A stretch of DNA of 64,000 nt from Haloarcula pelagica (GTDB lineage: Archaea > Halobacteriota > Halobacteria > Halobacteriales > Haloarculaceae): assembly GCF_030127105.1 (NCBI RefSeq), contig NZ_CP126161.1:1302001-1366000 (forward strand). Direction: 5' to 3'. Positions 44,230 through 53,643 of this stretch are shown here, one piece after another (within the stretch, counting starts at the first letter, position 1; each line of letters opens with the position of its first letter). The position numbers and the translations under genes are program-made. The notes under the pieces are model-generated. The model made no database searches. It saw only the letters and a list, made by a program, of their open reading frames with translations, and was not told where the DNA came from.

Positions 44230-44655
44230 TCACTCGACCGGTCGGTCGACGGTCCCGAGTTGTCGGAGCATCCCGAGCCTGTCGTAGTTCAGCCAGACCG
44301 CCGCGAGCACCCCGTCCTCGACCCGGACCAGCCCCTGTCCCGTGATATCGACCGGGCGGCCGGTCGCCTCGATTCCCTGGAAGGGGCCCTCGTGGGTCCC
44401 GGTAGCCGTGAACCGGTAGGCGACGGTGTCGCCCTCCGCGACGAGGTCGGTCAGTGTGTGGTGGAGATCCGGGAACGCCGCCCAGATGGCCCGTTCTCGC
44501 TGGAGCGCCGCCTCGACCCCGTGGATCACGTCACCGCCGTCGTGGAGGACCAGCTCAGCCGCGTGGTGCTCACGGAAGGCCTCCGGATCCTGGGCATTGA
44601 GCCCGTCGTTCGCGCGCCGTACGAGTTCCTTGTTCGCCTGGAGTGCTGTCGACAT
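44230..44655 (-). CDS. SnoaL-like ester cyclase family protein
   Basis: A 141-residue NTF2-fold protein. It opens MSTALQANKELVRRANDGLN and has FREHHAAELVLHD, FPDLHHTLTDLVAEGDTVAYRF, THEGPFQGIEATGRPVD and an end VWLNYDRLGMLRQLG, typical of polyketide-cyclase/SnoaL-like proteins. In archaea these are stand-alone proteins of unknown substrate. It converges on the DUF502 gene. Confidence 0.85.
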   Translation of the reverse strand: MSTALQANKELVRRANDGLNAQDPEAFREHHAAELVLHDGGDVIHGVEAALQRERAIWAAFPDLHHTLTDLVAEGDTVAYRFTATGTHEGPFQGIEATGRPVDITGQGLVRVEDGVLAAVWLNYDRLGMLRQLGTVDRPVE

Positions 44656-44790
44656 AGCCGTACTCCCGTGCCCGAGAACGGGCACTATTTGCCACTTTCG
44701 CGGGTGTTGTCATAACTGTTGCCACACGGTGGCGCGTAGCTGGTGTGTACTCGGCGTGTACGACGCGAACACCGCAGATCGAAGCCGTCG

Positions 44791-45723
44791 CTACACGTAC
44801 CGGAACCACTCTTCGCGGTCGCCCGACTCCACCAGATCGAAGAAGGCCGTCTGGATCTCGTCGGTGACCGGGCCTTTCGTCCCCTCGCCGATGACGTTGT
44901 CGTCGACGCTGCGGATCGGCGTGACCTCCGCGGCCGTGCCGGTGAAGAACAGTTCGTCGGCGGTGTACAGTTCGCCCCGCGAAATGGTGGCCTCGTCGTG
45001 GACGGTGTAGCCCATCTCCTCGGCGAGCGTGATCGCCGTCTGGCGGGTGATGCCGTCGAGGATCGACTCGGCCAGCCCGGTCGTGTAGATCTCGCCGTCC
45101 CGCACGAGGAAGATGTTCTCGCCCGGTCCCTCGGCGACGTTGCCCTCCTTGTTCAGGACGATGGCCTCGGTGTAGCCGTTGCGCTTTGCCTCCTGGGAGG
45201 CCAGGACGCTGTTGACGTAGGTGCCGGTGGTCTTGGCGTTGGTCGGGATCTGGCTGGAGGCGTACTTGCGCCACGAGGAGATGGCCACGTCGACGCCCTC
45301 TTCGAGGGCTTCCTCGCCGAGGTACGCCCCCCACGGCCAGACGCCGATGGCGGTCTTGACCGGCGACTTCTCGGGGTTGAGTCCCAGCGGGCCGTAGCCG
45401 TAGAAGGCGACCGGCCGGATGTAACACGAGTCCAGGTCCTCCCGGCGGATGAGCTCCTCGGTGGCTTCGGTCAGTTCCTCGCGGTCGAACGGGATGTCGA
45501 TGTCGTACACCCGTCCGGAGTCGTAGAGCCGGTCGAGGTGTTCCTCCCAGCGGAAGATCGCCGGGCCGTGGTCGGTGTCGTAACACCGCACGCCCTCGAA
45601 GACGCCCGTCCCGTAGTGGAGGGCGTGGGTGAGCACGTGGACCTGTGCGTCCTCGAAGTCCACGAACTCGCCGTCCATCCAGATGGTGTCGACCCCCTCG
45701 AACATCTCGGGTCGATCGCTCAT
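44791..45723 (-). CDS. ilvE: Branched-chain amino acid aminotransferase
   Basis: Transfers amino groups between glutamate and the keto acids of Leu, Ile and Val. The 310-residue class IV aminotransferase has HVLTHALHYGTGVFEGVRCY, the PLP lysine in PTNAKTTGTYVNS, NVAEGPGENIFLVRDGEIYT and ELFFTGTAAEVTPIRSVD. ATG at 45723 gives the standard MSDRPEMFEGVDTIWMDGEF start. It is separated from the riboflavin genes by about 155 bases. Confidence 0.95.
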   Translation of the reverse strand: MSDRPEMFEGVDTIWMDGEFVDFEDAQVHVLTHALHYGTGVFEGVRCYDTDHGPAIFRWEEHLDRLYDSGRVYDIDIPFDREELTEATEELIRREDLDSCYIRPVAFYGYGPLGLNPEKSPVKTAIGVWPWGAYLGEEALEEGVDVAISSWRKYASSQIPTNAKTTGTYVNSVLASQEAKRNGYTEAIVLNKEGNVAEGPGENIFLVRDGEIYTTGLAESILDGITRQTAITLAEEMGYTVHDEATISRGELYTADELFFTGTAAEVTPIRSVDDNVIGEGTKGPVTDEIQTAFFDLVESGDREEWFRYV

Positions 45724-45878
45724 CGGTCCCACTCCGTCGCCGGGTCCCGTCGGTCGCCACAAGCGCTGTTCACAAGTGTCTCGTCGCGCGTCATATCCAG
45801 TGCAAAGGCGGCCCCGGTTAAGAGTGTTGCCGGTTCACGTGTCGGTGTCACACGCCCCGTGCTCGGCCGCGGTGTGGC

Positions 45879-46553
45879 TCACCCCAGGTGGTCGACCAGA
45901 CTCGCGCCCTCGACGTAGGTCAGGCCCTCGCGGTCGGCGTAGGCCCGCGCGGCCGCCGGCGGGAGCGCCGCGCCGGTTTCGTCGTCGAGCATCTCACAGA
46001 CGACGACCGCCGGGGGCTGGTCGGCAGCCGCCGCCAGCGCGATGCCCAGTTCCGTGTGTCCCAGCCGGTCGGCCAGCAGTCCCGGTGCGGCCCGCAGGAG
46101 GTGGACGTGGCCCGGCGCACGGAACCGCTCGGCGAACGCCCCCGGGTCGGGCTCGGCGGCCACGGCGGCCAGTTCCCGGATCGTCAGCGAGCGGTCCTCG
46201 TCGGTGATCCCCGTGAAGGTGTCGCGATGATTGACCGTCAGCGAGAACGACGACCGTTCGTCGTAGGCCAGGTCGTGGTCGGCCGAGGTCGGGTGGTCGA
46301 GGGCCTCCTGCATGAACGGTAGCTCGAGGCGGTCGGCCACGGCGTCCGAGAGGGCCACACAGACCAGCCCGCCGGCGTCGTTGCGCATGCGGGCGACCGC
46401 TTCGGGGGTGACGGCGCCGGCCGGGTAGACGAGGTCGGTCTCGCCCTCGCGGTCGGCGGCGTCGTGGATCAACACCGGTTCGCCCCGACCGAAGGCGGCG
46501 ACCGCGTCGGTCACGTTGTCCGTGTCGGCGGTGTCGGTCTCACTCCGAGACAT
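45879..46553 (-). CDS. ribB: 3,4-dihydroxy-2-butanone 4-phosphate synthase
   Basis: Makes the four-carbon unit of riboflavin from ribulose 5-phosphate. The 224-residue protein has [20 protein letters not shown] with the metal-binding glutamates, [43 protein letters not shown] and [10 protein letters not shown]. The ATG lies inside the upstream rbkR end (14-base overlap), coupling the two. Confidence 0.95.
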   Translation of the reverse strand: MSRSETDTADTDNVTDAVAAFGRGEPVLIHDAADREGETDLVYPAGAVTPEAVARMRNDAGGLVCVALSDAVADRLELPFMQEALDHPTSADHDLAYDERSSFSLTVNHRDTFTGITDEDRSLTIRELAAVAAEPDPGAFAERFRAPGHVHLLRAAPGLLADRLGHTELGIALAAAADQPPAVVVCEMLDDETGAALPPAAARAYADREGLTYVEGASLVDHLG

Positions 46554-47238
46554 GCGCGATCACCTCGTCGCCGTCTGCCAGCCCGAGCACGTCACGCAGT
46601 TTCTCCGGGGCGATGACCTCCAGTTGCTCCTCGCCGTGGTGGGTCCGTTCGGGCGCGATGATGTGGGCGGGTTCGTACTCGCCGTCGCCGCTCTCGATGG
46701 ACGCCGGATAGCAGTAGGCCGGCCCGTAGGTCCGCTCGTCGTCCTCCCAGCCCTCGATCGTGACGGGTTCGACGCCGCTCAGTCGGGCCCGCTTGCGGAC
46801 GCTGTCCTCGACGAGTTCGACGTTGAGTGTCCCCGCGAACGGTTCGTACCCCAGGCGATCGATGAACTGCTCCATGTAGCCCGGCAAGGTGATGTAGTGG
46901 CGCCCCTCGCCCATCCCGGAGGTGACCCTCCCGGTGAGGTCGACGCTGGCATCGTTCTCGAATATCTGACGGTAGTCGGCGTACTCGGACTGGAGCCGGC
47001 GGGCGCCGGCGTCGGTGATCCGAACGTCCTGGCCGTCGCTGGCGATAGTTCGCTCGACGAGCCCGGCGTCCTCCAGTCCCTGTAACCGACGGGACGCCGT
47101 CTGGTTCGAGGCGTCCAGGCGCTCGGCCAGCGCCGCACAGGAGACCTTCGTCGGCCCCTCCAGTGCCCCGTCCAGCGCCAGCACCTTCAGCGTCGCCAGA
47201 GCGTCCTGCCCGACGGTCTGTCCCGTAGATTCAGCCAT
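46540..47238 (-). CDS. rbkR: CTP-dependent riboflavin kinase with N-terminal winged helix (RbkR)
   Basis: Bifunctional regulator-enzyme. Residues 1-90 form a winged-helix DNA-binding domain ([20 protein letters not shown], then [20 protein letters not shown]). Residues 97-232 are the archaeal CTP-dependent riboflavin kinase, with [27 protein letters not shown], and [20 protein letters not shown]. RbkR proteins convert riboflavin to FMN and control riboflavin genes; here it overlaps ribB, consistent with autoregulation. ATG at 47238 lies about 26 bases past TGCTTATCC (47262-47270). Confidence 0.93.
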   Translation of the reverse strand: MAESTGQTVGQDALATLKVLALDGALEGPTKVSCAALAERLDASNQTASRRLQGLEDAGLVERTIASDGQDVRITDAGARRLQSEYADYRQIFENDASVDLTGRVTSGMGEGRHYITLPGYMEQFIDRLGYEPFAGTLNVELVEDSVRKRARLSGVEPVTIEGWEDDERTYGPAYCYPASIESGDGEYEPAHIIAPERTHHGEEQLEVIAPEKLRDVLGLADGDEVIAHVSE

Positions 47239-47261
47239 ACGCCGACGTTCGGCCCGCCGGC

Positions 47262-47270
47262 GGATAAGCA
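47262..47270 (-). promoter_or_regulatory. TATA box of the rbkR-ribB operon
   Basis: The minus strand reads TGCTTATCC here, about 26-28 bases ahead of the rbkR ATG. A leaderless transcript is expected. Any RbkR operator should be close, but I could not identify one with confidence. Confidence 0.5.
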
Positions 47271-47748
47271 TACCGAACGTGAGATACGTCACACATGTGG
47301 AACGGTGAAGAACCGGCAGAGAGTTTGTCGGCTCGACCGACGCAGTCGTCCGTTCGTGGTGCTCAACCGTGAATGTTCTCCCGAAGGTGTGCGGGGTTTG
47401 AATAGGTCGGGTTCTCGTAGGCGTGTCGACCACGGGCAGTGCCGTCCTCTGGGAGACGTATGCCTGTGAAGCAGGGCCTACATTATTTTTCACAGTCGTT
47501 TTTGCCCATCCGGAAGCTAGATCGGAACTCGTCCGATGGACTCCCCCCGTAACTTCCAGCAGTCGACAGCGTTCATGCCCGCCATCGGTTCTGGGACACC
47601 GGTGTCCTGGCCCGAATCCGACCGGAGGACGCTGGAGTTGCCGTACGTCAGCCCAGACACGGTGACCGGCCCTAAGTGCTTTCCGGAGAATTAAACACAG
47701 AATCGAGTAATCACAGTTGCTTCCGTACTCCCAAGACCAGACAGGGGT
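47271..47748. other. Non-coding gap between rbkR and the Agl23-like gene
   Basis: About 0.48 kb between divergent genes. The composition is less GC-rich than neighbouring genes, with ACATTATTTTTCACAG near 47478-47494. One 52-codon frame at 47536-47694 is listed separately. No hairpin of note, tRNA or conserved domain was seen. Confidence 0.4.
47536..47694 (+). CDS. Doubtful 52-residue open frame
   Basis: ATG at 47536 opens 52 codons that end in TAA at 47692-47694. The product ([20 protein letters not shown] at its start) has no recognised motif and is less acidic than real genes here. It may be chance or a decayed gene. Confidence 0.2.
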   Translation: MDSPRNFQQSTAFMPAIGSGTPVSWPESDRRTLELPYVSPDTVTGPKCFPEN

Positions 47749-49716
47749 ATGTCCTCCACCAGCCACGCCCTGACGGTCCTCAGTGCCTGGCGTGAAACCG
47801 CCACCGAGTGGCTCGGTACGGCCGAGCGGTCGGTACACAGCGTCGTCGCCAGTATTTCCCTCCTCGCACTGGGACTGCGACTCGTCGGCCTGGGGTCACG
47901 AGCCGCACATTTCGACGAAGCCCGCGTCGCCTACTGGGCCTATCATCTCGCCGAGAACGGCGGGTTCTTCCACCGACGGATTGTCCACGGTCCCCTGATA
48001 CAGCACGTCGACAGCTGGCTCTTCGCAGTCTTCGGCGCGACCGACACGACGATGCGCGTGTTCGTCGCGCTCGTCGGCGGATTCCTCCCGTTGACGGCGT
48101 TGTTGTTCCGGGCACATCTCCGACGGCTCGAGGTACTGGTGCTCGCTACCCTGCTAGCGATCAATCCCGTGTTGCTGTACTACTCGCGGTTCATGCGATC
48201 GGACGTCCTCGTCGCGGCGTTCATGTTCACGACGTTCGGGTCGCTTGTCCGCTTCGTCGACACGCGACAGGTTCGCTACCTCTATCTGAGCGGGTTCTTC
48301 GGTGCGCTCGGGTTCGCCTCGAAGGAGAACGCGCTGGTGTACCTCCTGACCTGGCTGGGCGCTACCGGTCTCATGATCGGGAAGCGGTTGCTCGTCCCGA
48401 AAGGGTACCGCTCGGCCATTCGGTTCTTGCTCTCCAGGCCATCCCCGACAGTCGTCGGCGGACGAGTCCGGACCCGGATCCACGACCTCTCGACCGGCGC
48501 CGTGCGTACACTCAGATCGGCCTGGCAGCGTCGCCCCCGGCCGCTCCGCACAATCGGTTCCTACACCAGCCACGGTCTCGGAGCCGCACTCGTCTTCTGT
48601 GCCGTCCTCGTGTTCATGTACGCCCCGCGTGGCGACGCCCTAGGACTGCACTACTCGGCAGCAGCGATCTCCCGCCAGCCGATCCCGTTCTGGCGTGGCG
48701 TGACGTCACCGGACGCGCTCTGGCCGATGATCCACGATACGACAGTCCACACTGTCGGGGAGTACACTGCATGGTTCGACCCTGCAAGCACGAAGTCATC
48801 GACCGAGCACGGCGGGCCCCTCGCTGCGCTTGCAGCTGCAGTCGAGGCCTCCCGGGGAGATTACGCGGTCCTGCTGAAGGCGCTCGGTCTGACGGCACCT
48901 GCGGTGCTCGGGTTCGCTGTCCTGGGATACGGCCGCGATCGACTCGGAACCGGCCAGGCACGCCATCTCGTCCCGTTCACCTTCTATTGCGGTGCTGTGT
49001 CGATCGTGGGCTATCCGATCGGGACCGATATCGCGGCACCGTGGCTGGCAGTTCACGTCGTGGTCCCGCTGGCAGTACCCGCAGCAGTCGGTGCTGTAAC
49101 TATCTGTCACTGGGGCGCCCAGGCTCTGGAAAGCGGTGACGGGATCAATGTCGCTTTGTCGATAATGACGGTCCTCCTCGTCGCCGTACTCGTCGGAAGC
49201 ATCGCCGTCTCGAACGTCTACGTGAACGAGACAGCCGACGAGAACCCGCTGGTACAGTATGCTCAGCCCGATAACGGCCTTACCGAACACGTCGAGACGA
49301 TCAACAGGATCGCCCAGTTCCACGAATCCGGCCCGGACGTGCTCTTCTACTACGGTGAAACGGAGTACGACGATCGGCGCGCCTTCGTGGAGGCAGACCA
49401 ATCGACGTGGGACAGTTCGGCGTTCCCGCACAGATATCACTGCATCAGGTGGTACAACAGTCTCCCGCTGGGCTGGTATTTCCGAACGGACGACGTCGCC
49501 ATCTCGTGTGAACGCGACCGGAGTGAGCTTTCGGACCGGGCCTCGGCCGGCACCGTCCCCGTGATCGTCACCCAGTACGCCGATCGAACAGTGCCTGCAC
49601 AGCAGCTCAGACAGGCCGGTTACGACCGGCGTGGATACTACCACAGGGCAGGTGGTCGCTGGGTGTACACCTCGGTCTGGGTCCATCCGACGTATGCGCA
49701 AAACAGTACCTCCTGA
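47749..49716 (+). CDS. Agl23-like (TIGR03663) polytopic membrane glycosyltransferase-like protein
   Basis: A 655-residue membrane protein with about eleven to thirteen hydrophobic segments and a soluble C-terminal domain of some 170 residues. In the first extracellular loop [14 protein letters not shown] carries the acidic pair typical of GT-C enzymes, and [14 protein letters not shown] and [17 protein letters not shown] are hallmarks of the TIGR03663 family. Members are associated with protein N-glycosylation (Agl) loci in haloarchaea; no other agl gene is adjacent here. Confidence 0.85.
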   Translation: MSSTSHALTVLSAWRETATEWLGTAERSVHSVVASISLLALGLRLVGLGSRAAHFDEARVAYWAYHLAENGGFFHRRIVHGPLIQHVDSWLFAVFGATDTTMRVFVALVGGFLPLTALLFRAHLRRLEVLVLATLLAINPVLLYYSRFMRSDVLVAAFMFTTFGSLVRFVDTRQVRYLYLSGFFGALGFASKENALVYLLTWLGATGLMIGKRLLVPKGYRSAIRFLLSRPSPTVVGGRVRTRIHDLSTGAVRTLRSAWQRRPRPLRTIGSYTSHGLGAALVFCAVLVFMYAPRGDALGLHYSAAAISRQPIPFWRGVTSPDALWPMIHDTTVHTVGEYTAWFDPASTKSSTEHGGPLAALAAAVEASRGDYAVLLKALGLTAPAVLGFAVLGYGRDRLGTGQARHLVPFTFYCGAVSIVGYPIGTDIAAPWLAVHVVVPLAVPAAVGAVTICHWGAQALESGDGINVALSIMTVLLVAVLVGSIAVSNVYVNETADENPLVQYAQPDNGLTEHVETINRIAQFHESGPDVLFYYGETEYDDRRAFVEADQSTWDSSAFPHRYHCIRWYNSLPLGWYFRTDDVAISCERDRSELSDRASAGTVPVIVTQYADRTVPAQQLRQAGYDRRGYYHRAGGRWVYTSVWVHPTYAQNSTS

Positions 49717-49846
49717 CCGCTACCCTGGTACCGAATCCACTGTGGAGCACAGAGAGCGTCTGCCGCCCGACCTGTAGACTCTCGCCCACCTCCTGGCGCT
49801 CCCCACGAGGAGCGGCATCGACGGGCGCTGGACCGAACCCTCGCCC

Positions 49847-49978
49847 TCAATAGCTAAACGTCCGCTCGACCAAGACGGTCGCCTCGCCAGTATCGGGCTG
49901 TGTCCAGACGACACGGACGACCTGTCCGTCCCGGAACACCGGTTCCGTGGCGCCGGCATCCGCGTCGTCTTCGCCCAC
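49847..49978 (-). CDS. Small orphan 43-residue frame, resembling a pilin-type C-terminus
   Basis: GTG at 49978 opens 43 codons ending TGA at 49847-49849. The product ends VFRDGQVVRVVWTQPDTGEA and then TVLVERTFSY. This GQ-VRVVWT segment is a motif seen at the C-terminus of haloarchaeal type IV pilin-like proteins, so it may be a remnant of a longer gene. The start lies at the border of the repeat-rich spacer. Expression uncertain. Confidence 0.4.
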   Translation of the reverse strand: MGEDDADAGATEPVFRDGQVVRVVWTQPDTGEATVLVERTFSY

Positions 49979-50126
49979 CTTTTTTTGCCTCGGGTGACCT
50001 CACTCCGTTCGGTCACCGCTCGTTGAAAAACGTGGTTCTCGTGAGCGTAGCGAACGAGTGCTCGAAAGACGAGCACAGCGAGTCTTTCGGTGGCGAAAAA
50101 GCGGCTGCTCACTCCGTTCGCTGTCC
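49979..50126. repeat. Repeat-rich spacer with mutually exclusive hairpins
   Basis: After a T7 run, GGTGACC (49993-49999) pairs with GGTCACC (50011-50017). Further on GTGCTCG (50058-50064) pairs with CGAGCAC (50070-50076), while the overlapping CGAAAGAC (50063-50070) pairs with GTCTTTCG (50082-50089); only one of these two can form at a time. Motifs of the type GAGCGTAGCGAACGA and CACTCCGTTCGC are interspersed. It ends at the TYW1 stop codon. Confidence 0.6.
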
Positions 50127-51104
50127 TCAGTACTCCACTAGCGCGTCCTGCTCCCAGAACTCGCTCCCCTTCTCCAGTTTCGGGACCCAGGTCTCCTGTT
50201 CGCGAGCGAGCATCGCGACGCGGGACTCCCCGACCTCCTTGATCACGTCGTGGGGGAGGTACTCGCCGACCTGTTCGGTAAAGTCGAGCACCTCACCGTG
50301 TTCGGGCATCGAGTCCCGGTCCAGGCGGCCGCGCGAGTGGCCGACGTGCATGTAGGCTTTCAGTTCGACGAAGTCGGCGTCGGCCCGGTCACACATCGCC
50401 GCGTACCACTCGGGGTGGTGCATGTTGTGGCCCTTGACGAGCGTCGTCCGGATGACCGTCCGTGTGTCGTCTTTCTCGGCCAGTACGTCGAGCGTCTCGA
50501 TCAGCGAGTCCCAGGCGTCGTCTTCGACGGCTTTGACCGTCGAGTCGAAGGTCTGGCGGTCCGGTGCGTCGACGGAGACGTACAGCTGGGTGGGATCACA
50601 GCGGGCCAGCATCTCCGGGTTGGTCCCGTTCGAAACGAGGAACGTGGTGATGTCCCGCGCGTGGAACTCCTCGATGAGTTCGTCCAGATACGGGTACAGT
50701 GTCGGCTCGCCGTCCAGCGAGATGGCGACGTGGCGCGGCTCCATCGCCTGCTCGAACACCTCACGGGGCACCTCGTCGTTGCCGCCAAAGCCCGAGAGCA
50801 GTTTCCGCTGGAGGTCGATCGAGGCCTCGGCGACCGCCGCCGGGTCGTCCCACTCCACGTCGCCCAGTTCGTACGCGTGGCCGGCGTGGTCCCGCCAGCA
50901 GAACACACAGCGCTCGTTGCACTTCACCACGGGCGTCATCTGGATACAGCGGTGGGACTCGATGCCGTAGAAGATGTACTTGTAACACTTCCCCTCGCCC
51001 CGCATGGCGTTTTTCGTCCAGCCGCAGGTCTGTGCCGCCGTGTGGTTCTCGCTGTGGTAGGCGGGGTCCGAGACCTGTTTCGGACCGCCGTCTGCGTCGC
51101 TCAT
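50127..51104 (-). CDS. taw1: 4-demethylwyosine synthase (TYW1), radical SAM
   Basis: Builds the tricyclic base 4-demethylwyosine at position 37 of tRNA-Phe. The 325-residue radical SAM enzyme has C62, C66 and C69 in VKCNERCVFCWRD for the SAM-binding 4Fe-4S cluster, and C27, C40 and C53 for the second cluster that distinguishes TYW1. AISLDGEPTLYPYLDELI and ELKAYMHVGHSR follow. It ends with GSEFWEQDALVEY at the repeat-rich spacer. Confidence 0.95.
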   Translation of the reverse strand: MSDADGGPKQVSDPAYHSENHTAAQTCGWTKNAMRGEGKCYKYIFYGIESHRCIQMTPVVKCNERCVFCWRDHAGHAYELGDVEWDDPAAVAEASIDLQRKLLSGFGGNDEVPREVFEQAMEPRHVAISLDGEPTLYPYLDELIEEFHARDITTFLVSNGTNPEMLARCDPTQLYVSVDAPDRQTFDSTVKAVEDDAWDSLIETLDVLAEKDDTRTVIRTTLVKGHNMHHPEWYAAMCDRADADFVELKAYMHVGHSRGRLDRDSMPEHGEVLDFTEQVGEYLPHDVIKEVGESRVAMLAREQETWVPKLEKGSEFWEQDALVEY

Positions 51105-51175
51105 TGGCGGGAGAACGTGTCCGAAGGGTAAAGTATCCGTTCCTCCGGGCGGCCGGAGAAAACCCAGTCAGGGGG

Positions 51176-51358
51176 TCAGACGCCGGGCTGGTCGACCACG
51201 ACAGTGCCACAGCGGGGGCAGAGCAACCGTTCGCCGGCGGCGGAGTCGTCAGCGATCCAGTCGCCGTCGAGCGGGCTCTCGTGGGGACAGGCCGGACAGA
51301 ACAGTCCGGTCTTCTCGCGGCGGTGCGTGGATTCGTGGGCGGGGGGACAGAGGCTCAT
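51176..51358 (-). CDS. Small zinc-finger protein
   Basis: A 60-residue protein with FCPACPHESPLDGDWI and LLCPRCGTVVVDQPGV, i.e. two CxxC pairs about 26 residues apart, as in haloarchaeal zinc-ribbon proteins. His-8 and His-12 lie further upstream. The ATG overlaps the stop of the upstream membrane protein gene by four bases (ATGA), so the pair is co-translated. Function unknown. Confidence 0.75.
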   Translation of the reverse strand: MSLCPPAHESTHRREKTGLFCPACPHESPLDGDWIADDSAAGERLLCPRCGTVVVDQPGV

Positions 51359-51612
51359 GCGTTCGGGGAGTAGTTGTGGCCCAGGGCGGCACACAGGACG
51401 TTCAGGACGACGAGGCCACCGACCAGGAAGGGCTCGGTCGCGACCACGTTGGTCGCGAGCGTGCCCGCGATGACCAACGGCAGTGGGATCGTCGCCCAGA
51501 AGGCGACGCCGCGGAAGACGGAGACGACGGCCCCGACGATCGTCGTCAGGAGTGCTTGCAGGCTCGATGCGACAGCGGGCGGGCGTGGGATGGAGGGGTC
51601 AGCAGTGGACAT
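51355..51612 (-). CDS. Small membrane protein of unknown function
   Basis: An 85-residue protein with two to three hydrophobic segments (LLTTIVGAVVSVFRGVAFWA, TIPLPLVIAGTLATNV and FLVGGLVVLNVLCAALG). It overlaps the downstream zinc-finger gene by four bases; together they form a small two-gene operon. ATG at 51612 gives a polar start; the upstream sequence is AT-richer and holds CATATAAAGG near 51651-51660, a TATA-like element on the right strand when read as CCTTTATATG. Confidence 0.65.
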   Translation of the reverse strand: MSTADPSIPRPPAVASSLQALLTTIVGAVVSVFRGVAFWATIPLPLVIAGTLATNVVATEPFLVGGLVVLNVLCAALGHNYSPNA

Positions 51613-51650
51613 GACTGGGTCACGTATCTCCACCATGTACTGGCAACCCC

Positions 51651-51660
51651 ATATAAAGGG
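51651..51660 (-). promoter_or_regulatory. TATA box of the small membrane/zinc-finger operon
   Basis: The minus strand reads CCTTTATATG, about 40 bases before the ATG at 51612, predicting a leader of 10-15 bases. Confidence 0.55.
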
Positions 51661-52311
51661 CAGACCGTGGGCTTCGATTCAGTTTCGTTCACCGGTTTCC
51701 GGTTCGTTTCACCACGTTTTTCGGCCGATTACAGACCGTTCGAAACCGCTCGAAATCGCCCGAGAAATTTTATAATCGATTTTGAAACCGTGGTCCGACA
51801 TCTATTGAGACCAATATAGGAGTCGTGACTTCCCGAGCGTGGGGGCCGACTCCCGCCCGCTCGGTCGGGGTAACCGAGCGGGGTCCGGACTCGGCCGCGC
51901 AGGAACAGGGCGATGTCGCTATCTCCTCCTTCGCTGATCGTATCGGCGCCATTTTAATATCGAATGTCTGATTTTGCACTCATATCTAGTCAGTCTGCAG
52001 CGAAACGCTGCTGTACTGGGGGTATATTCGAACAGTTTTGGTCATTATGCGGACGTTTCTCAGCTTCGTCCGCAGTATCGGTATAGAAGCGGACCTATAC
52101 TATAGCATATAGGGACATTTTCTACCACTATCGACGCTATAGAGAGTATAATTCTTGTTTTAGCGTTCTACAACCACCATTTCTGTTTACTTGGTAGTCC
52201 ATTGATTATAAAACACGCTATTCAAAGACTATATCCGGGATTGTTGTTCGGAGCGAGCGAACGTCGGATCGGTCGACGGTGTCGCCACTGGCCGGCGGCG
52301 AAGCGAGCCTG
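51661..52311. other. Long AT-rich, structured non-coding region
   Basis: About 0.65 kb in which no believable gene is found. It is clearly AT-richer than the rest of the window and holds many possible hairpins: a long stem at about 51842-51898 with CCCGCTCGGT pairing with ACCGAGCGGG, GCAGCG-AAA-CGCTGC at 51997-52011, GCGGACG (52049-52055) with CGTCCGC (52067-52073), and ATTTTATAATCG near 51769. It lies downstream of the saccharopine-like gene and upstream of the small membrane gene, so it could hold a 3' structure, a non-coding RNA, or decayed DNA. Confidence 0.5.
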
Positions 52312-53562
52312 TCAGTCCTGCGTGGGTGGGGTCGAGGGCTGGGGAGTCTGTTCCTCGCGGAGTTCGAAGCCACGGGACTCCATCTCCTCGAAGTATCGGT
52401 CGGCGTCGAGACCGCTCGTCTCCGTGATGAAGATGCCGTCCTCGTCGACGCTCCCCTCGGCCATCAACTGCAGCGTGACCGACAGCGGGACACCGACATA
52501 ACAGCCGTACTCGCGCATCAGCGTGATGTCGTTCCCGTCGAAGAACGGGAACGGCTGAGTGAAATGCAGGACGGTCCGCTCGTCGCTGCCGTCGACGCTG
52601 CCGGTCACCTCGGCCGAGAGGATAGTCTGGGGCGTCCAGTCGGTCTCCGGCGAGAGGTCCGCCGGCGCTTGCCACTCGGACTCGCGGGCCTGCCCGTCGG
52701 CTTTGACCTGTGTCTGCATGACCTCGACCGGGTCGACCGTGGTGTCTTCGGCCTCGACACCGTCGGAGTCGAAGGCACCGGCGGCGTGCAGCGTCCGCTC
52801 GTAGCGCTTCCACTCGTCGTGCCAGGCACCGCGCGTGATGATCGTGTCGACATCCTTCTCCTGTGCGATGGGTGCCTTCGGGAACGTGATCGGTTCGGGG
52901 TGGGAGATCACGTAGGTCGACTCCTCGCCGATCGGTTCGGGGAACTCGAACTCGCGTTGCTGGCTGAACGCCGGGAGGTCGTCGACGACTTCGCCGTCGA
53001 CCCACTTGGCCCGCTCGTCGACGTTCGGATCGTGTTCGTACGTGACGGTGTCGGTCAGCCCGGGCGTCGTCTGTGTGAGCAACCGCCACATGCCCCAGTA
53101 GAAGTTGACATCGCCGACATCGTCGAGCGTCTGACAGGCGGCCATCCCGAGCGCGATCGTGCTGACGAGGCCGCCGTTGGCGAACCACAGCGAGTTGCCC
53201 GCCTCGGCGAACGACTCCGACCGCGAGAGCACGTCGTCGAAGTCGAAGGCGTTCAGGTCGACCCCGGTGAGGTCGCCGACTTCCTCCATCGCGTCGAGGA
53301 CGTTCTCCTCGAACTGATAGGGGAGGCCGTTGACGACGTAGTCCGCGCCGTCAAGGACGCGGGCGATGTCGTCCGCGTCCGTCGCGTCGACCGGTTCGAA
53401 CCGGAAGCGGTCGTCGTCCAGTAGTTCGATCAGCCGGCGCGCGTTCTCCTCGTCTGCGTCGGCGACGACGATCTCGTCGAAGTCGCTCGTCTTGTGGAGG
53501 TCGTAGACACAACCCGATGTCATCGCTCCGGAACCGCCGAGTACCACGGTCTGTTGACTCAT
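52312..53562 (-). CDS. Saccharopine dehydrogenase family protein
   Basis: A 416-residue NAD(P)-dependent oxidoreductase. The Rossmann start is VVLGGSGAMTSGCVYDL, then IVVADADEENARRL and DGADYVVNGLPYQFEENVLD, as in the saccharopine dehydrogenase/LYS9 group. The C-terminal domain contains TVTYEHDPNVDERAKWVDGE. Haloarchaeal members often act in lysine- or carboxynorspermidine-like metabolism, but the substrate here is not shown. The nearby BCCT transporter is on the same strand upstream. Confidence 0.85.
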   Translation of the reverse strand: MSQQTVVLGGSGAMTSGCVYDLHKTSDFDEIVVADADEENARRLIELLDDDRFRFEPVDATDADDIARVLDGADYVVNGLPYQFEENVLDAMEEVGDLTGVDLNAFDFDDVLSRSESFAEAGNSLWFANGGLVSTIALGMAACQTLDDVGDVNFYWGMWRLLTQTTPGLTDTVTYEHDPNVDERAKWVDGEVVDDLPAFSQQREFEFPEPIGEESTYVISHPEPITFPKAPIAQEKDVDTIITRGAWHDEWKRYERTLHAAGAFDSDGVEAEDTTVDPVEVMQTQVKADGQARESEWQAPADLSPETDWTPQTILSAEVTGSVDGSDERTVLHFTQPFPFFDGNDITLMREYGCYVGVPLSVTLQLMAEGSVDEDGIFITETSGLDADRYFEEMESRGFELREEQTPQPSTPPTQD

Positions 53563-53643
53563 GACTCGTCTCTAACCAATCCGATGCATCAACTTAAAAT
53601 TGGTGGGTGTCGCGTGTGCGTGCGCGACCCCGAAGCCCCTGCG

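Noticed and set aside
51770-51979. A 69-codon minus-strand frame in the AT-rich region
   Set aside because: It spans the strong stem-loop at 51842-51898, has no family resemblance and its composition follows the hairpin.
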